Of a stretch of DNA of 64,000 bases, positions 28,045 through 36,324 are shown one piece after another. Both the position numbers and the translations under genes were made by a program. The stretch is from Anaerolineales bacterium HSG25 (GTDB taxonomy: Bacteria > Chloroflexota > Anaerolineae > 4572-78 > J111), in assembly GCA_030377865.1 (NCBI GenBank), contig JAUCGA010000007.1, positions 19,338 to 83,337 of the forward strand, in the 5' to 3' direction. The notes under the pieces are model-generated. The model was not told where the DNA came from. It ran no database searches and saw only the letters and a program-made list of their open reading frames with translations. The first letter of the stretch is position 1. The number at the start of each line of letters is the position of its first letter.

Positions 28045-28413
28045 TTACTCTAGATCTTCTTCTGAAGCCTCGATATCATCTTCCAAAACAACCGTTATAT
28101 GTGCCATTCGTTTTTTGATTGGCTTAAATCGACCACGAGCTCCATAACGCCCACGGCGTAAACGTGGCCCCTCATCAACCTTAATCTCAGTAATAACCAT
28201 ATCCTCTGGATCAAGTTTAAGATTTTCCTCAGCATTACCAATAGCACTTTTTATTGTTTTATAGACCGGAACTGCCGCGGCTTGAGGCAATACAGTTAAA
28301 ACATCTAATGCTTCGAGTGCCCTCATTCCTCTTACAGAATTCACCACTCGACGCACTTTAACCGGAGAACCTTTTATATATTTTGATACAGCTCTAACCT
28401 GAAATTCACCCAT
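28045..28413 (-). CDS. rplV: 50S ribosomal protein L22
   Basis: L22 of 122 residues. Its beta-hairpin lines the exit tunnel and is a site of macrolide-resistance changes. It begins FQVRAVSKYIKGSPVKVRRV and contains AVPVYKTIKSAIGNAEEN and DEGPRLRRGRYGARGRFKPIKKRMAHITVVL, the hairpin region, which appears ordinary. The C-terminus is acidic (EDDIEASEEDLE). Confidence 0.98.
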   Translation of the reverse strand: MGEFQVRAVSKYIKGSPVKVRRVVNSVRGMRALEALDVLTVLPQAAAVPVYKTIKSAIGNAEENLKLDPEDMVITEIKVDEGPRLRRGRYGARGRFKPIKKRMAHITVVLEDDIEASEEDLE

Positions 28414-28462
28414 ATTAAAACACCTTTCTCAAATTTAAAGTAGATACAATCAAAAAGAATAA

Positions 28463-28738
28463 CTAACGAACTTTCTTCTCTCTAAGGATATGTCCTCTAA
28501 AGTAACGCGTTGGTACAAATTCTCCCAAACGATGTCCTACCATATTTTCTGTCACATATATAGGCACATGTCTACGACCATCATGCACTGCAATCGTATG
28601 ACCAACCATTTGAGGAAAAATCGTACTTGCACGGGACCAAGTACGAATAACACGCTTCTCCCCAGAAGCGTTCATCGTCTCTACTTTTTTTAATAGTTTA
28701 GGGGCTACATAAGGCCCTTTTTTGAGGGAACGAGTCAT
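28463..28738 (-). CDS. rpsS: 30S ribosomal protein S19
   Basis: S19 of 91 residues, a head protein paired with S13. Conserved blocks are [63 protein letters not shown] and HILREKKVR. Standard position between rplB and rplV. Confidence 0.98.
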   Translation of the reverse strand: MTRSLKKGPYVAPKLLKKVETMNASGEKRVIRTWSRASTIFPQMVGHTIAVHDGRRHVPIYVTENMVGHRLGEFVPTRYFRGHILREKKVR

Positions 28739-28758
28739 TTGCTCTTATACTCCTAATT

Positions 28759-29586
28759 CTATTTCTTACGTCGACGAACAATATATTTATCGGTTCTTTT
28801 ATTTTTTCGCGTTTTAGCCCCAAGAGCTGGTTTACCCCAAGGAGTTTTGGGGCCAGGCATCCCGATAGGTGTTTGCCCTTCACCACCACCATGAGGATGG
28901 CTCTTTGGATCCATTGCTGAACCACGAACGGTAGGACGGATTCCTAACCATCTTTTACGACCAGCCTTACCTAGCACCAAATTACCATGTTCACGGTTAC
29001 CAACCTGACCTATCGTAGCCAAACAATTCTGGTTAACCAACCGCACCTCACCACTAGGTAAACGGATTTGAGCGTATGCTCCTTCCTTAGCCATTAATTG
29101 AGCCGCTGTTCCAGCAGAACGAACAAGTTGTCCGCCACGTCCGGGTTGCAATTCAATATTATGCAATAATGTACCCAAGGGTATTCTATATATAGGCAAC
29201 GCATTTCCTACTACAATACCAGCCTCTACCCCTGAAATAACTTTATCACCCACATGTAAACCTACAGGAGCAAGAATGTATCTTTTTTCCCCGTCCACAT
29301 ATACAACAAGTGCAATACGAGATGTACGGTTAGGATCATATTCAATAGAACGAATGATACCAGGAACACCATGTTTATCTCGTTTGAAATCAATAATCCG
29401 ATAACGCCTTTTATGTCCACCACCTCTATGACGCACCGTAACACGCCCCTGATTATTACGCCCCGCTTTCTTTTTTAAGGGAGCCAAAAGAGCTTTTTCG
29501 GGTTTAGCTCGGGTTATTTTTTCAAATGTAGAAACTGTCATACCACGTCGCCCAGGTGACGTAGGTTTATAAGCTTTTATCGGCAT
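28759..29586 (-). CDS. rplB: 50S ribosomal protein L2
   Basis: L2 of 275 residues, essential for subunit joining and peptidyl transfer. The N-terminal part has [38 protein letters not shown] and [16 protein letters not shown]. The C-terminal part has [26 protein letters not shown], which carries the conserved functional His, followed by the basic end KYIVRRRKK. Confidence 0.98.
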   Translation of the reverse strand: MPIKAYKPTSPGRRGMTVSTFEKITRAKPEKALLAPLKKKAGRNNQGRVTVRHRGGGHKRRYRIIDFKRDKHGVPGIIRSIEYDPNRTSRIALVVYVDGEKRYILAPVGLHVGDKVISGVEAGIVVGNALPIYRIPLGTLLHNIELQPGRGGQLVRSAGTAAQLMAKEGAYAQIRLPSGEVRLVNQNCLATIGQVGNREHGNLVLGKAGRKRWLGIRPTVRGSAMDPKSHPHGGGEGQTPIGMPGPKTPWGKPALGAKTRKNKRTDKYIVRRRKK

Positions 29587-29619
29587 AATAATGCTACCTC
29601 ATAAATAATTACTAAATTA

Positions 29620-29913
29620 CTAAACACCTTCAAATGCTTCTATTTTCTGCCCTTGAGCAAGGGTAACTATTGCTTTTTTATAGGCAATTTTTCGACGAAC
29701 TCTTTTCCGTCCCCATCGCCCAAATTTTTGAGACCTATTAAGAATACGTACGCGAACTACATCTACATCAAATACATCTGTTATTGCCAAGGCAATTTCA
29801 ACCTTATTCGCTCTTCGGTCAACAAAAAAAGTATATTGACCCACCTCTTTTAATATATTACTTTTTTCCGTATTAGCGGGCTTTATAATAACCTTATATG
29901 AATTTTGTTCCAT
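29620..29913 (-). CDS. rplW: 50S ribosomal protein L23
   Basis: L23 of 97 residues at the tunnel exit, the docking site for trigger factor and SRP. Typical features are VIIKPANTEKSNIL, YTFFVDRRANKVEIALAITDVFDVDVVRVRI and the basic GRWGRKRVRRKIAYKKAIVTL. Placed between rplD and rplB. Confidence 0.97.
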   Translation of the reverse strand: MEQNSYKVIIKPANTEKSNILKEVGQYTFFVDRRANKVEIALAITDVFDVDVVRVRILNRSQKFGRWGRKRVRRKIAYKKAIVTLAQGQKIEAFEGV

Positions 29914-29938
29914 AATTATACCTTTTAATCAAAAGTGC

Positions 29939-30559
29939 CTATCCCAAATATCCCTCGATCAGTGCAATGGATTCTTTCGGAACAATAACGTAATTATATT
30001 TTAATAAATCTCGAACATTCAGATAATCAGCACGCAAAGTTATAACAGAGGATACATTACGAACACTTCTCTCGATATTTTCATTACTTTCTGGAAGAAG
30101 AAGAACCGCGCTAGTTTCAATATTCAGATTGTTCAATAGGTTTAATACATTTTTAGTCTTAACCATATCAAAAGATAATTCATCTAATACAATAATTTCT
30201 CTTTCCATGACTTTAGCCGACAAAGCCGACTTTAAAGCCAAACGACGCATCTTCCTAGGCATCTTCTTGCTATAATCACGCGGTCGAGGTCCATGTGCTT
30301 TCCCTCCTCCTACAAAAATAGGGGCTTTACGACTACCATGCCGAGCACGGCCAGTTCCCTTTTGACGATACCATTTTGCAGTTGTTCCGCGTACTTCACT
30401 TCTAGTTTTTGCTTTGTGAGTGCCCTGACGAGCATTAGCTTGCTGGCGGACAAATGCTTGGTGCATGACCGAAACATTTGGTTCCACACAAAAAATATCA
30501 TCTCTAAGATCTATATCCCCAACTACTTCGCCTGATATATTTTTAATATCGACAATCAT
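29939..30559 (-). CDS. rplD: 50S ribosomal protein L4
   Basis: L4 of 206 residues. Its extended loop reaches the exit tunnel: TRSEVRGTTAKWYRQKGTGRARHGS and FVGGGKAHGPRPRDYSKKMPRKMRR. The C-terminal fold ends in NYVIVPKESIALIEGYLG. Its start codon shares one base with the rplC stop codon, so the pair is translationally coupled. In enterobacteria L4 represses this operon; a candidate RNA hairpin is noted at 31224-31269. Confidence 0.98.
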   Translation of the reverse strand: MIVDIKNISGEVVGDIDLRDDIFCVEPNVSVMHQAFVRQQANARQGTHKAKTRSEVRGTTAKWYRQKGTGRARHGSRKAPIFVGGGKAHGPRPRDYSKKMPRKMRRLALKSALSAKVMEREIIVLDELSFDMVKTKNVLNLLNNLNIETSAVLLLPESNENIERSVRNVSSVITLRADYLNVRDLLKYNYVIVPKESIALIEGYLG

Positions 30560-31209
30560 TATTTATCCCCTGATGGTCGTTTAGTCTTCACAGCCTCTCG
30601 AATCATAAGCAACCCATTTTTTGCTCCAGGAACAGCGCCTTTAATTGCTATCAAATTCTTTTTGGCATCAACTAAAGTAATACGCAAATTCTGAACAGTT
30701 ACACGTTCACCACCCATCCTACCTGCCATCCGCGTCCCTTTAAATATACGCCCCGGTGTAGAACCAGCTCCTACAGATCCAGGAGCCCGATGTCGGTCTG
30801 ATTGGCCATGTGTCTTAGGACCACCCTTAAAATTATGTCGTTTTACTCCACCAGCAAAACCTTTACCTTTACTAGTGGCCGTCACGTCTACCAAATCACC
30901 ATTCTCAAAAACAGAGGCTTCTATTTTCTGCCCAAGCTCATAGTCATCAGAATTCCCCACAGAAAGCTCACGCAAATAACGCAACATAGGAGAACCTGAT
31001 TTAGCTAAATGCTTACGTTTCGGCTGACCTAAAGCCTTATCATTCACCTCAAAGAAACCTAATTGAATTGCATGGTAGCCATCCAACTCCATTGTTTTCT
31101 TTTGAGTAATATAACATGGGCCAGCCTCAACGATAGTAACGGGAGTTACTACACCATCATCCCCAAACACTTGGGTCATGCCTAATTTTCTACCTAAAAT
31201 ACCCTTCAT
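30559..31209 (-). CDS. rplC: 50S ribosomal protein L3
   Basis: L3 of 216 residues, whose branched loops reach the peptidyl transferase centre. It begins MKGILGRKLGMTQVF. Conserved segments are VTATSKGKGFAGGVKRHNFKGGPKTHGQSDRHRAPGS and GAGSTPGRIFKGTRMAGRMGGERVTVQNL. It is separated from rpsJ by a 65-base spacer containing an inverted repeat. Confidence 0.98.
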   Translation of the reverse strand: MKGILGRKLGMTQVFGDDGVVTPVTIVEAGPCYITQKKTMELDGYHAIQLGFFEVNDKALGQPKRKHLAKSGSPMLRYLRELSVGNSDDYELGQKIEASVFENGDLVDVTATSKGKGFAGGVKRHNFKGGPKTHGQSDRHRAPGSVGAGSTPGRIFKGTRMAGRMGGERVTVQNLRITLVDAKKNLIAIKGAVPGAKNGLLMIREAVKTKRPSGDK

Positions 31210-31223
31210 GTTATAACACCACC

Positions 31224-31269
31224 AGAGTCTACTATCAAGAAACTTCTTTATCCTACACAGGTAGACTCT
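31224..31269 (-). promoter_or_regulatory. long hairpin between rpsJ and rplC
   Basis: AGAGTCTAC (31224-31232) and GTAGACTCT (31261-31269) can pair over 9 bp, with an inner AAGAA/TTCTT pairing. It sits just upstream of the rplC start in the S10 operon message. It could be an mRNA processing or autoregulatory structure; no T-run follows, so it does not look like a terminator. Confidence 0.4.
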
Positions 31270-31274
31270 ACTCC

Positions 31275-31580
31275 TTACTTGATTTCTACATCTACACCAG
31301 CAGGTAGATTAAGTCGAACTAAAGCATCGATTGTTTTTGCTTTAGGTTCTACAACATCTATTAAACGCTTATGAGTACGAATCTCAAACTGTTCACGAGA
31401 ATCCTTATCAATAAAAGGAGATCGTATAACTGTAAATTTTTCAATTCGTGTTGGTAATGGCACAGGACCGACAATGGCCGCACCTGTACGTTCTGCGGTA
31501 TCAACTATTTGCCGAACCGATTGATCTAAAACTCGATGGTCATAGGCCTTTAGTCGAATTCTAATTTTTTGTTTCGCCAT
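31275..31580 (-). CDS. rpsJ: 30S ribosomal protein S10
   Basis: S10 of 101 residues from the ATG at 31580 ([21 protein letters not shown]); an in-frame GTG two codons upstream is less likely. The conserved [24 protein letters not shown] and [15 protein letters not shown] are present. S10 is also NusE in antitermination. The gene starts 26 bases after the remnant tuf stop codon and begins the long S10-spc-alpha series. Confidence 0.97.
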   Translation of the reverse strand: MAKQKIRIRLKAYDHRVLDQSVRQIVDTAERTGAAIVGPVPLPTRIEKFTVIRSPFIDKDSREQFEIRTHKRLIDVVEPKAKTIDALVRLNLPAGVDVEIK

Positions 31581-31605
31581 AGTCACACTTTAACCTTGCA
31601 ATTGC

Positions 31606-31916
31606 TTACTCAATAATTTTAGTAATAACACCCGCACCAACCGTACGACCACCCTCACGAATAGCAAAACGGCTACCTACTTCTAGTGCAACAGGAACAA
31701 TCAACTCTACATCCAAGTTCACATTGTCTCTCGGCATCCCCGAGCTTTTTCCTCAGGTGCTTTATCAATCTCATCAAATTTTGAAAAATCAGCTAACCCT
31801 TTCAAACTCAAGGCTTTTGTAATTGCCGCCGTGAGTGATGTCTTACCGTGATCCACGTGGCCTATCGTGCCGATGTTTACGTGGGGCTTATCCCGTAAAG
31901 ATTTTTCCTTTGCCAT
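31606..31916 (-). pseudogene. tuf: elongation factor Tu with large internal deletion
   Basis: The first 60 codons are clear EF-Tu ([20 protein letters not shown], then [14 protein letters not shown] and [10 protein letters not shown]). They run directly into the last 43 codons of EF-Tu in another frame (31737-31606: [20 protein letters not shown], then [21 protein letters not shown]). In frame, translation ends after CRETM. Compared with the family length near 400, about 295 residues are missing, including switch II, the NKxD site and nearly all of domains 2 and 3. The retained tail has Arg where the family has the Gly of MPGDN. The gene keeps its canonical place between fusA and rpsJ and a consensus promoter. 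It is either a true pseudogene, which needs another tuf elsewhere, or an assembly collapse. Confidence 0.9.
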
Positions 31917-31978
31917 AACAAATCCCTAAAAAATCAACAACGCCTTGCCACCAATGAATTTGCGGCGAAAACCAAGCT

Positions 31979-32006
31979 ATTATAGTCATATTTAACAGTT
32001 TGTCAA
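31979..32006 (-). promoter_or_regulatory. consensus sigma-70-type promoter of tuf / S10 operon
   Basis: On the - strand, TTGACA (32006-32001) and TATAAT (31984-31979) are both perfect consensus with a 16-bp spacer. It lies 63 bases before the tuf start and could now feed the downstream S10 operon, since the broken tuf leaves only about 310 bases between its start codon and the end of the remnant. Confidence 0.75.
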
Positions 32007-32023
32007 ATCAAGAACAAATTTCT

Positions 32024-34102
32024 TTAATATCGAGTTCCGGTTACAATTTTCTCTTTTACTGATTTTGGTACTTGGCTATAATGCTCAAATTCCATTGTAA
32101 ATGTAGCTCTTCCCTGCGTCATCGAACGAATATCTGTAGCATAACCAAACATTTCAGACAAAGGAACAAAAGCAACTATTGAGGTAACACCACCTACACG
32201 TGGTTCCATGCCTTCAATACTTCCACGTCGCGAGGACAACTCTCCCATAACATCTCCAGTAAAAGAATCTGGGGTAGTGACCTCAACCCGCATAATTGGC
32301 TCTAACAATACAGGCCCAGCTTTTTGAACTGCCGCCTTAAATCCCATAGACCCAGCTATTTTAAAGGCCATTTCAGACGAATCAACATCATGATAAGAGC
32401 CATCATAAAGCGTAGCTTTTATATCAACCATGGGGTATCCAGCCACAACTCCAGTAGACATTGCTTCTTTTACACCCCGCTCAACAGCCGGTATATACTC
32501 TCTAGGTATTGCTCCGCCGACTATTTTATTTTCAAATTCAAATCCCTTACCTTTTTCTAAAGGCTCAACCTCTAAATGAACATCACCAAATTGGCCACGC
32601 CCACCTGATTGACGAACAAAGCGACCTTGAGCCTTAGCCAAACGAGTAATTGTCTCACGATAAGCAACTTGAGGTTTGCCAACATTTGCCTCAATTTTAA
32701 ATTCACGTCGCAAACGGTCAACAAGAACCTCTAAATGCAACTCACCCATGCCAGATATCTGCGTTTGTGCTGTGTTTTCGTCAGTTCTAACCTGAAATGT
32801 GGGATCTTCTTCAGATAATTTTTGAAGAGCTATACCAAGTTTATCTTCATCAGCTTTCGTTTTTGGTTCAATGGCTAAACTAATAACTGGATCAGGGAAA
32901 GATATCGTTTCCATCACAACAGGATATTTAGATTCTGCGATGGTTTCACCTGTAAATGTATTCTTCAATCCAACAACGGCCGCTATATCACCCGCAGAAA
33001 TTTCATTTATCTCTTCTCGATTATTAGCATGCATTTGAACCAATCGCCCGATTCGCTCCTTCTTCCTCTTACTCGTATTCTGTACAGTCGTACCTTTTTT
33101 AATCGATCCAGAATAAACCCGCATGTATGCCAAACGACCAACAAATGGATCAGTAACAATCTTAAAAACAAGAGCCACGAATGGATCATTCTCGTCAGAA
33201 CGAACTGTAACATCCTCTTCTGTATCCGTGTTGTAACCGGTTTTTGGAGGAATATCTTTAGGAGAAGGCAGGTAAGCAACAACTGCGTCTAATAAACGCT
33301 GAACACCTTTATTCTTAAGAGCTGATCCGCACAAAACAGGGACAATTTTACCTGAAAGAGTCGCAACCCTCAGAGCCTGTTGCAATTCATCAAAGGTTAT
33401 ATCCTCACCTTCCAAATACTTTTCAGCTAAATCATCGTCTACCTCTGCGACTTTTTCCAAAAGATTGTCACGCAACAACTCAGCTTCATCATTCAAGTCA
33501 TCAGGAATAGGTCTTGTCTCTCGATTTTTACCTAGATCATCTAAATAATATACTGCTTCCATCTTTAGCAAATCAACAACACCTGCAAATTCCGAACCCG
33601 CTCCAATGGGTATCTGGACAGGCACGGGGTTGGCCTGCAAACGATCAACTATCATATTCACTGTTCTAGAAAAATCAGCCCCAGTACGATCCATCTTATT
33701 AACAAAACAAATCCTAGGCACACCGAAACGATCAGCTTGTCGCCATACCGTTTCTGATTGAGGTTCAACACCCGCAACGCCGTCAAACACGACAACACCA
33801 CCATCCAATACTCTTAATGAGCGCTGAACTTCAGCCGTAAAATCAATATGGCCAGGTGTATCAATAATGTTAATTTGATGGTTGCCCCACTCACATGTGG
33901 TAGCGGCAGAAGTTATAGTGATACCACGCTCTTGCTCCTGCTCCATCCAATCCATAGTAGCGGCACCATCATGCACTTCACCAATACGATGAATTTTTTG
34001 TGTATAAAACAAAACACGTTCAGTGACAGTCGTTTTGCCAGCATCAATATGAGCAATGATACCTGTATTTCTTGTACGTTCTAAAGGATATTCACGTGCC
34101 AT
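32024..34102 (-). CDS. fusA: translation elongation factor G
   Basis: EF-G of 692 residues, the GTPase that drives translocation. The ATG at 34102 ([12 protein letters not shown]) is preferred over a start five codons earlier. The G domain shows [27 protein letters not shown] and NKMDRTGAD. Domain II follows, then domains III-V with [49 protein letters not shown] and [10 protein letters not shown]. It is in the rpsL-rpsG-fusA-tuf order, but a strong terminator separates it from rpsG. Confidence 0.98.
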   Translation of the reverse strand: MAREYPLERTRNTGIIAHIDAGKTTVTERVLFYTQKIHRIGEVHDGAATMDWMEQEQERGITITSAATTCEWGNHQINIIDTPGHIDFTAEVQRSLRVLDGGVVVFDGVAGVEPQSETVWRQADRFGVPRICFVNKMDRTGADFSRTVNMIVDRLQANPVPVQIPIGAGSEFAGVVDLLKMEAVYYLDDLGKNRETRPIPDDLNDEAELLRDNLLEKVAEVDDDLAEKYLEGEDITFDELQQALRVATLSGKIVPVLCGSALKNKGVQRLLDAVVAYLPSPKDIPPKTGYNTDTEEDVTVRSDENDPFVALVFKIVTDPFVGRLAYMRVYSGSIKKGTTVQNTSKRKKERIGRLVQMHANNREEINEISAGDIAAVVGLKNTFTGETIAESKYPVVMETISFPDPVISLAIEPKTKADEDKLGIALQKLSEEDPTFQVRTDENTAQTQISGMGELHLEVLVDRLRREFKIEANVGKPQVAYRETITRLAKAQGRFVRQSGGRGQFGDVHLEVEPLEKGKGFEFENKIVGGAIPREYIPAVERGVKEAMSTGVVAGYPMVDIKATLYDGSYHDVDSSEMAFKIAGSMGFKAAVQKAGPVLLEPIMRVEVTTPDSFTGDVMGELSSRRGSIEGMEPRVGGVTSIVAFVPLSEMFGYATDIRSMTQGRATFTMEFEHYSQVPKSVKEKIVTGTRY

Positions 34103-34191
34103 TTCATCAACTCTCAACGGTTATCATAATGTTACGCGCTATACACACGCTCCATATCACGATAAACCAAAATTATCATTTTGCATTAAAA

Positions 34192-34223
34192 AAGGCTCTT
34201 AACAAGAACTTCTAAAGAGCCTT
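34192..34223 (-). terminator. intrinsic terminator between rpsG and fusA
   Basis: On the - strand, AAGGCTCTT and AAGAGCCTT form a 9-bp stem followed by TTTTTT. It should end most rpsL-rpsG transcripts and implies a separate promoter for fusA within the following 90 bases, which I cannot place with confidence. Confidence 0.8.
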
Positions 34224-34276
34224 GGTCTTCCATAAAAATAAAAATATACGCGCAAACGCTTAACAAAAAGAAACGC

Positions 34277-34747
34277 CTACCATCGGTAATGAGCAAAAGC
34301 GCGATTAGCCTCTGCCATACGATGCGTATCCTCTTTCTTCTTAACTGTCGCACCCTGACTATTAGCCGCGTCCATAAATTCAGTGGCTAACTTTTCAACC
34401 ATTGATTTTCCTGAACGAGCACGGGCACTAGCAACCAGCCAGCGTATAGCCAAACTTTGCCGACGATCTGCTCGAACCTCTAATGGAACTTGATAGGTTG
34501 CCCCACCCACACGCCGAGGTCTAACTTCAACCAATGGTGTAGCATTTTTAACAGCACGTTCAAAAATCTCAATTCCCGGCTTCCCCGATCGATCACCTAT
34601 CAAATCTAAGGATTTATAGAGCACCGAGGCGGCAGTTGTCTTTTTACCATCTCTCATCAATCTATTAATGAAGCCCGATATCAGCTTACTATTATATTTA
34701 TAATCTGGCTTTACAATACGTTTTTCAGCTCGGTTTCTTCTAGCCAT
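34277..34747 (-). CDS. rpsG: 30S ribosomal protein S7
   Basis: S7 of 156 residues, which organises the 30S head and contacts the E site. ATG at 34747 ([20 protein letters not shown]) has GAGGTG nine bases upstream and gives the usual length. The conserved [43 protein letters not shown] and the end [14 protein letters not shown] are present. Confidence 0.98.
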   Translation of the reverse strand: MARRNRAEKRIVKPDYKYNSKLISGFINRLMRDGKKTTAASVLYKSLDLIGDRSGKPGIEIFERAVKNATPLVEVRPRRVGGATYQVPLEVRADRRQSLAIRWLVASARARSGKSMVEKLATEFMDAANSQGATVKKKEDTHRMAEANRAFAHYRW

Positions 34748-34806
34748 TACACAACACCTCAAACAAACATATTTAGGTTAATCTACTCAACCAAGAAGTC
34801 TCAAAT

Positions 34807-35220
34807 TTATTTAGGCTTCTTGGTTCCATACTTAGAACGACCACGACGCTTCTTATCAACACCTGTCGAATCTAAAGCACCACGAACGATATGATAACGA
34901 ACACCGGGCAAATCCTTAACTCGGCCACCTCGAACTAACACAACCGAGTGTTCCTGAAGACTATGTCCTTCACCCGGAATATAGGCCGTAACCTCAAGAC
35001 CGTTAGTAAGTCGAACCCGAGCCACTTTCCGCAAAGCAGAGTTAGGCTTCTTAGGTGTCATAGTACGGACTTGAGTACATACACCTCGCTTTTGAGGAGA
35101 ACCATCGCTAGATTGGCGTCGCCCCTTTAGGGCGTTATATGTAAACCGGAGAGCAGGAGCCTTATTTTTTCCTTTTTTCACCTTACGGCTTTTACGGATT
35201 AATTGATTAACTGTTGGCAA
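34807..35220 (-). CDS. rpsL: 30S ribosomal protein S12
   Basis: S12 of 137 residues, a decoding-centre protein. The probable start is a TTG at 35220 giving [12 protein letters not shown] as the next residues; a strong GGAGGTG lies just upstream, and the longer frame to 35244 adds unconserved residues. The motifs [20 protein letters not shown] and [19 protein letters not shown] include the two Lys residues at which streptomycin-resistance changes occur elsewhere; both are wild type. The leader carries a hairpin. Confidence 0.97.
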   Translation of the reverse strand: MPTVNQLIRKSRKVKKGKNKAPALRFTYNALKGRRQSSDGSPQKRGVCTQVRTMTPKKPNSALRKVARVRLTNGLEVTAYIPGEGHSLQEHSVVLVRGGRVKDLPGVRYHIVRGALDSTGVDKKRRGRSKYGTKKPK

Positions 35221-35279
35221 AAAACACCTCCAAACACTTTTCAAAACTTTTTGTTTTATTATTTACTCAAACAATATAA

Positions 35280-35313
35280 GAGACCACCGAAAAACACCAC
35301 TCGGTGGCCTCTC
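35280..35313 (-). promoter_or_regulatory. hairpin in the rpsL leader
   Basis: CCACCGA and TCGGTGG form a 7-bp stem, extended by GAGA/TCTC with a two-base bulge. It lies between the rpsL promoter and its start codon, so it is part of the 5' leader. The following sequence is AT-rich but has no clean T-run. It may be a leftover terminator of lexA or a leader control element. Confidence 0.45.
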
Positions 35314-35376
35314 TTTCACTGATTATTATTACAATCGATTTTTAACAAACTTTAGTAAAGTTACTTGCGAGCAAGC

Positions 35377-35405
35377 ATAATAACACAACTCTACATTGTT
35401 GTCAA
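35377..35405 (-). promoter_or_regulatory. promoter of the str operon (rpsL-rpsG)
   Basis: On the - strand, TTGACA (35405-35400), a 17-bp spacer and TATTAT (35382-35377). The -35 is perfect and the -10 has one mismatch. The leader to rpsL is about 150 bases. Confidence 0.7.
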
Positions 35406-35463
35406 ATCGAATATTTTAAAAATGTTTACATAACCTATTATCAAGAGCTACGCTAAAACACGT

Positions 35464-36102
35464 CTAATGGATTTGTCTTATGACCGCGACAACACGCCCT
35501 TGAATTTCAACCTTATTGGACGAAACATAAATTGGTTGCATAGTCTTATTTTCGGGTTGTAATCGAATTTGATTACCTTCATGAAAAAATCGCTTTAGAG
35601 TTGTTTCCTCTTGATCTACAAGCCAAGCCGCAACCATGTCTCCATTCTCCGCAGTATTTACATGACGCATTACGACAACATCACCGTCATTAATTAATGC
35701 ATCAATCATAGACTGCCCTTTTACCCGTAGAGCATAGAGATTTTTATATTCTGGCACTAAATCACGCGTTAGCTGAATAACATCAGTATCACGATCATAA
35801 GAGCCTTCTGGTACAGGTATTGGATTACCCGCCGCAATACGTCCTAACAAAGGAATAGATATAAAATTAGCAACGTCAATCGCTTCAGTCTCTTCTTGAA
35901 CGAGTCGAATACCTCGTGATATTGTTCGATCTCGATATATGTGACCTAAACGTTGCAATACATCTAAGTTATAGTTTACAACAGATGTAGATGTAATATT
36001 AGCGGCACGTCCAATTTCCCGAATTGTAGGCGGATAGCCGTTTTCTATAATAAATTCCCGCAAAAAACCTAAGATGTTTTGTTGTCTCTCAGATAACGCC
36101 AT
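35464..36102 (-). CDS. lexA: SOS-response repressor LexA
   Basis: LexA of 212 residues, a repressor with self-cleaving S24 protease domain. ATG at 36102 (MALSERQQNILGFLREFI) has a perfect AAGGAGG upstream. The winged helix-turn-helix covers residues 1-65 (GYPPTIREIGRAANITSTSVVNYNLDVLQRLG). The cleavage site is Ala-Gly in RIAAGNPIPVPEG. The catalytic Ser is in VKGQSMIDALINDGD and the Lys in TTLKRFFHEGN. It is transcribed alone, with operator sequences inside and after its promoter, so autoregulation is expected. Confidence 0.97.
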   Translation of the reverse strand: MALSERQQNILGFLREFIIENGYPPTIREIGRAANITSTSVVNYNLDVLQRLGHIYRDRTISRGIRLVQEETEAIDVANFISIPLLGRIAAGNPIPVPEGSYDRDTDVIQLTRDLVPEYKNLYALRVKGQSMIDALINDGDVVVMRHVNTAENGDMVAAWLVDQEETTLKRFFHEGNQIRLQPENKTMQPIYVSSNKVEIQGRVVAVIRQIH

Positions 36103-36125
36103 AACAACAACCTCCTTAATTAATA

Positions 36126-36137
36126 GAGCATTTGTTC
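36126..36137 (-). promoter_or_regulatory. second, imperfect LexA box
   Basis: GAGC-ATTT-GTTC departs by one base from the GAAC-N4-GTTC palindrome. It is located in the lexA leader about 23 bases downstream of the -10 box. Confidence 0.4.
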
Positions 36138-36159
36138 CGACCATTTGTACTAGTAACCC

Positions 36160-36188
36160 ATTATACTTGAACACACGTTCTATGTCAA
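36160..36188 (-). promoter_or_regulatory. consensus promoter of lexA
   Basis: On the - strand, TTGACA (36188-36183), exactly 17 bp, then TATAAT (36165-36160). Both hexamers are perfect. The spacer contains the LexA box. Confidence 0.8.
36169..36180. promoter_or_regulatory. LexA operator (SOS box)
   Basis: GAAC-ACAC-GTTC is a perfect match to the GAAC-N4-GTTC palindrome of Gram-positive-type SOS boxes. It occupies the spacer between the -35 and -10 of the lexA promoter, so binding would exclude RNA polymerase. Confidence 0.8.
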
Positions 36189-36203
36189 TTAAGTAAAAAT
36201 AAA

Positions 36204-36227
36204 AAAGACTCGACCAATCGAGTCTTT
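36204..36227 (-). terminator. terminator of the nuo operon
   Basis: On the - strand, AAAGACTCG-attggt-CGAGTCTTT is followed by TTTATTTTT. It lies 98 bases after the nuoN stop and before the lexA promoter. Confidence 0.85.
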
Positions 36228-36324
36228 CAGGTTATTCAACACAATAAGGTACCTAAACAAAGTATTGTAGAAGGCTTAATTCCTATAAGATATGCCCCAT
36301 AATTTAAGATCACACACCTATCTA

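Noticed and set aside
31719..31916. A 65-aa small GTP-binding protein
   Set aside because: It is just the N-terminus of EF-Tu running out of frame into the EF-Tu C-terminus; the fragment has the P-loop but no switch II or NKxD site.
31606..31916. Programmed frameshift in tuf
   Set aside because: Frameshifting could join the two frames but cannot replace the roughly 295 missing residues.
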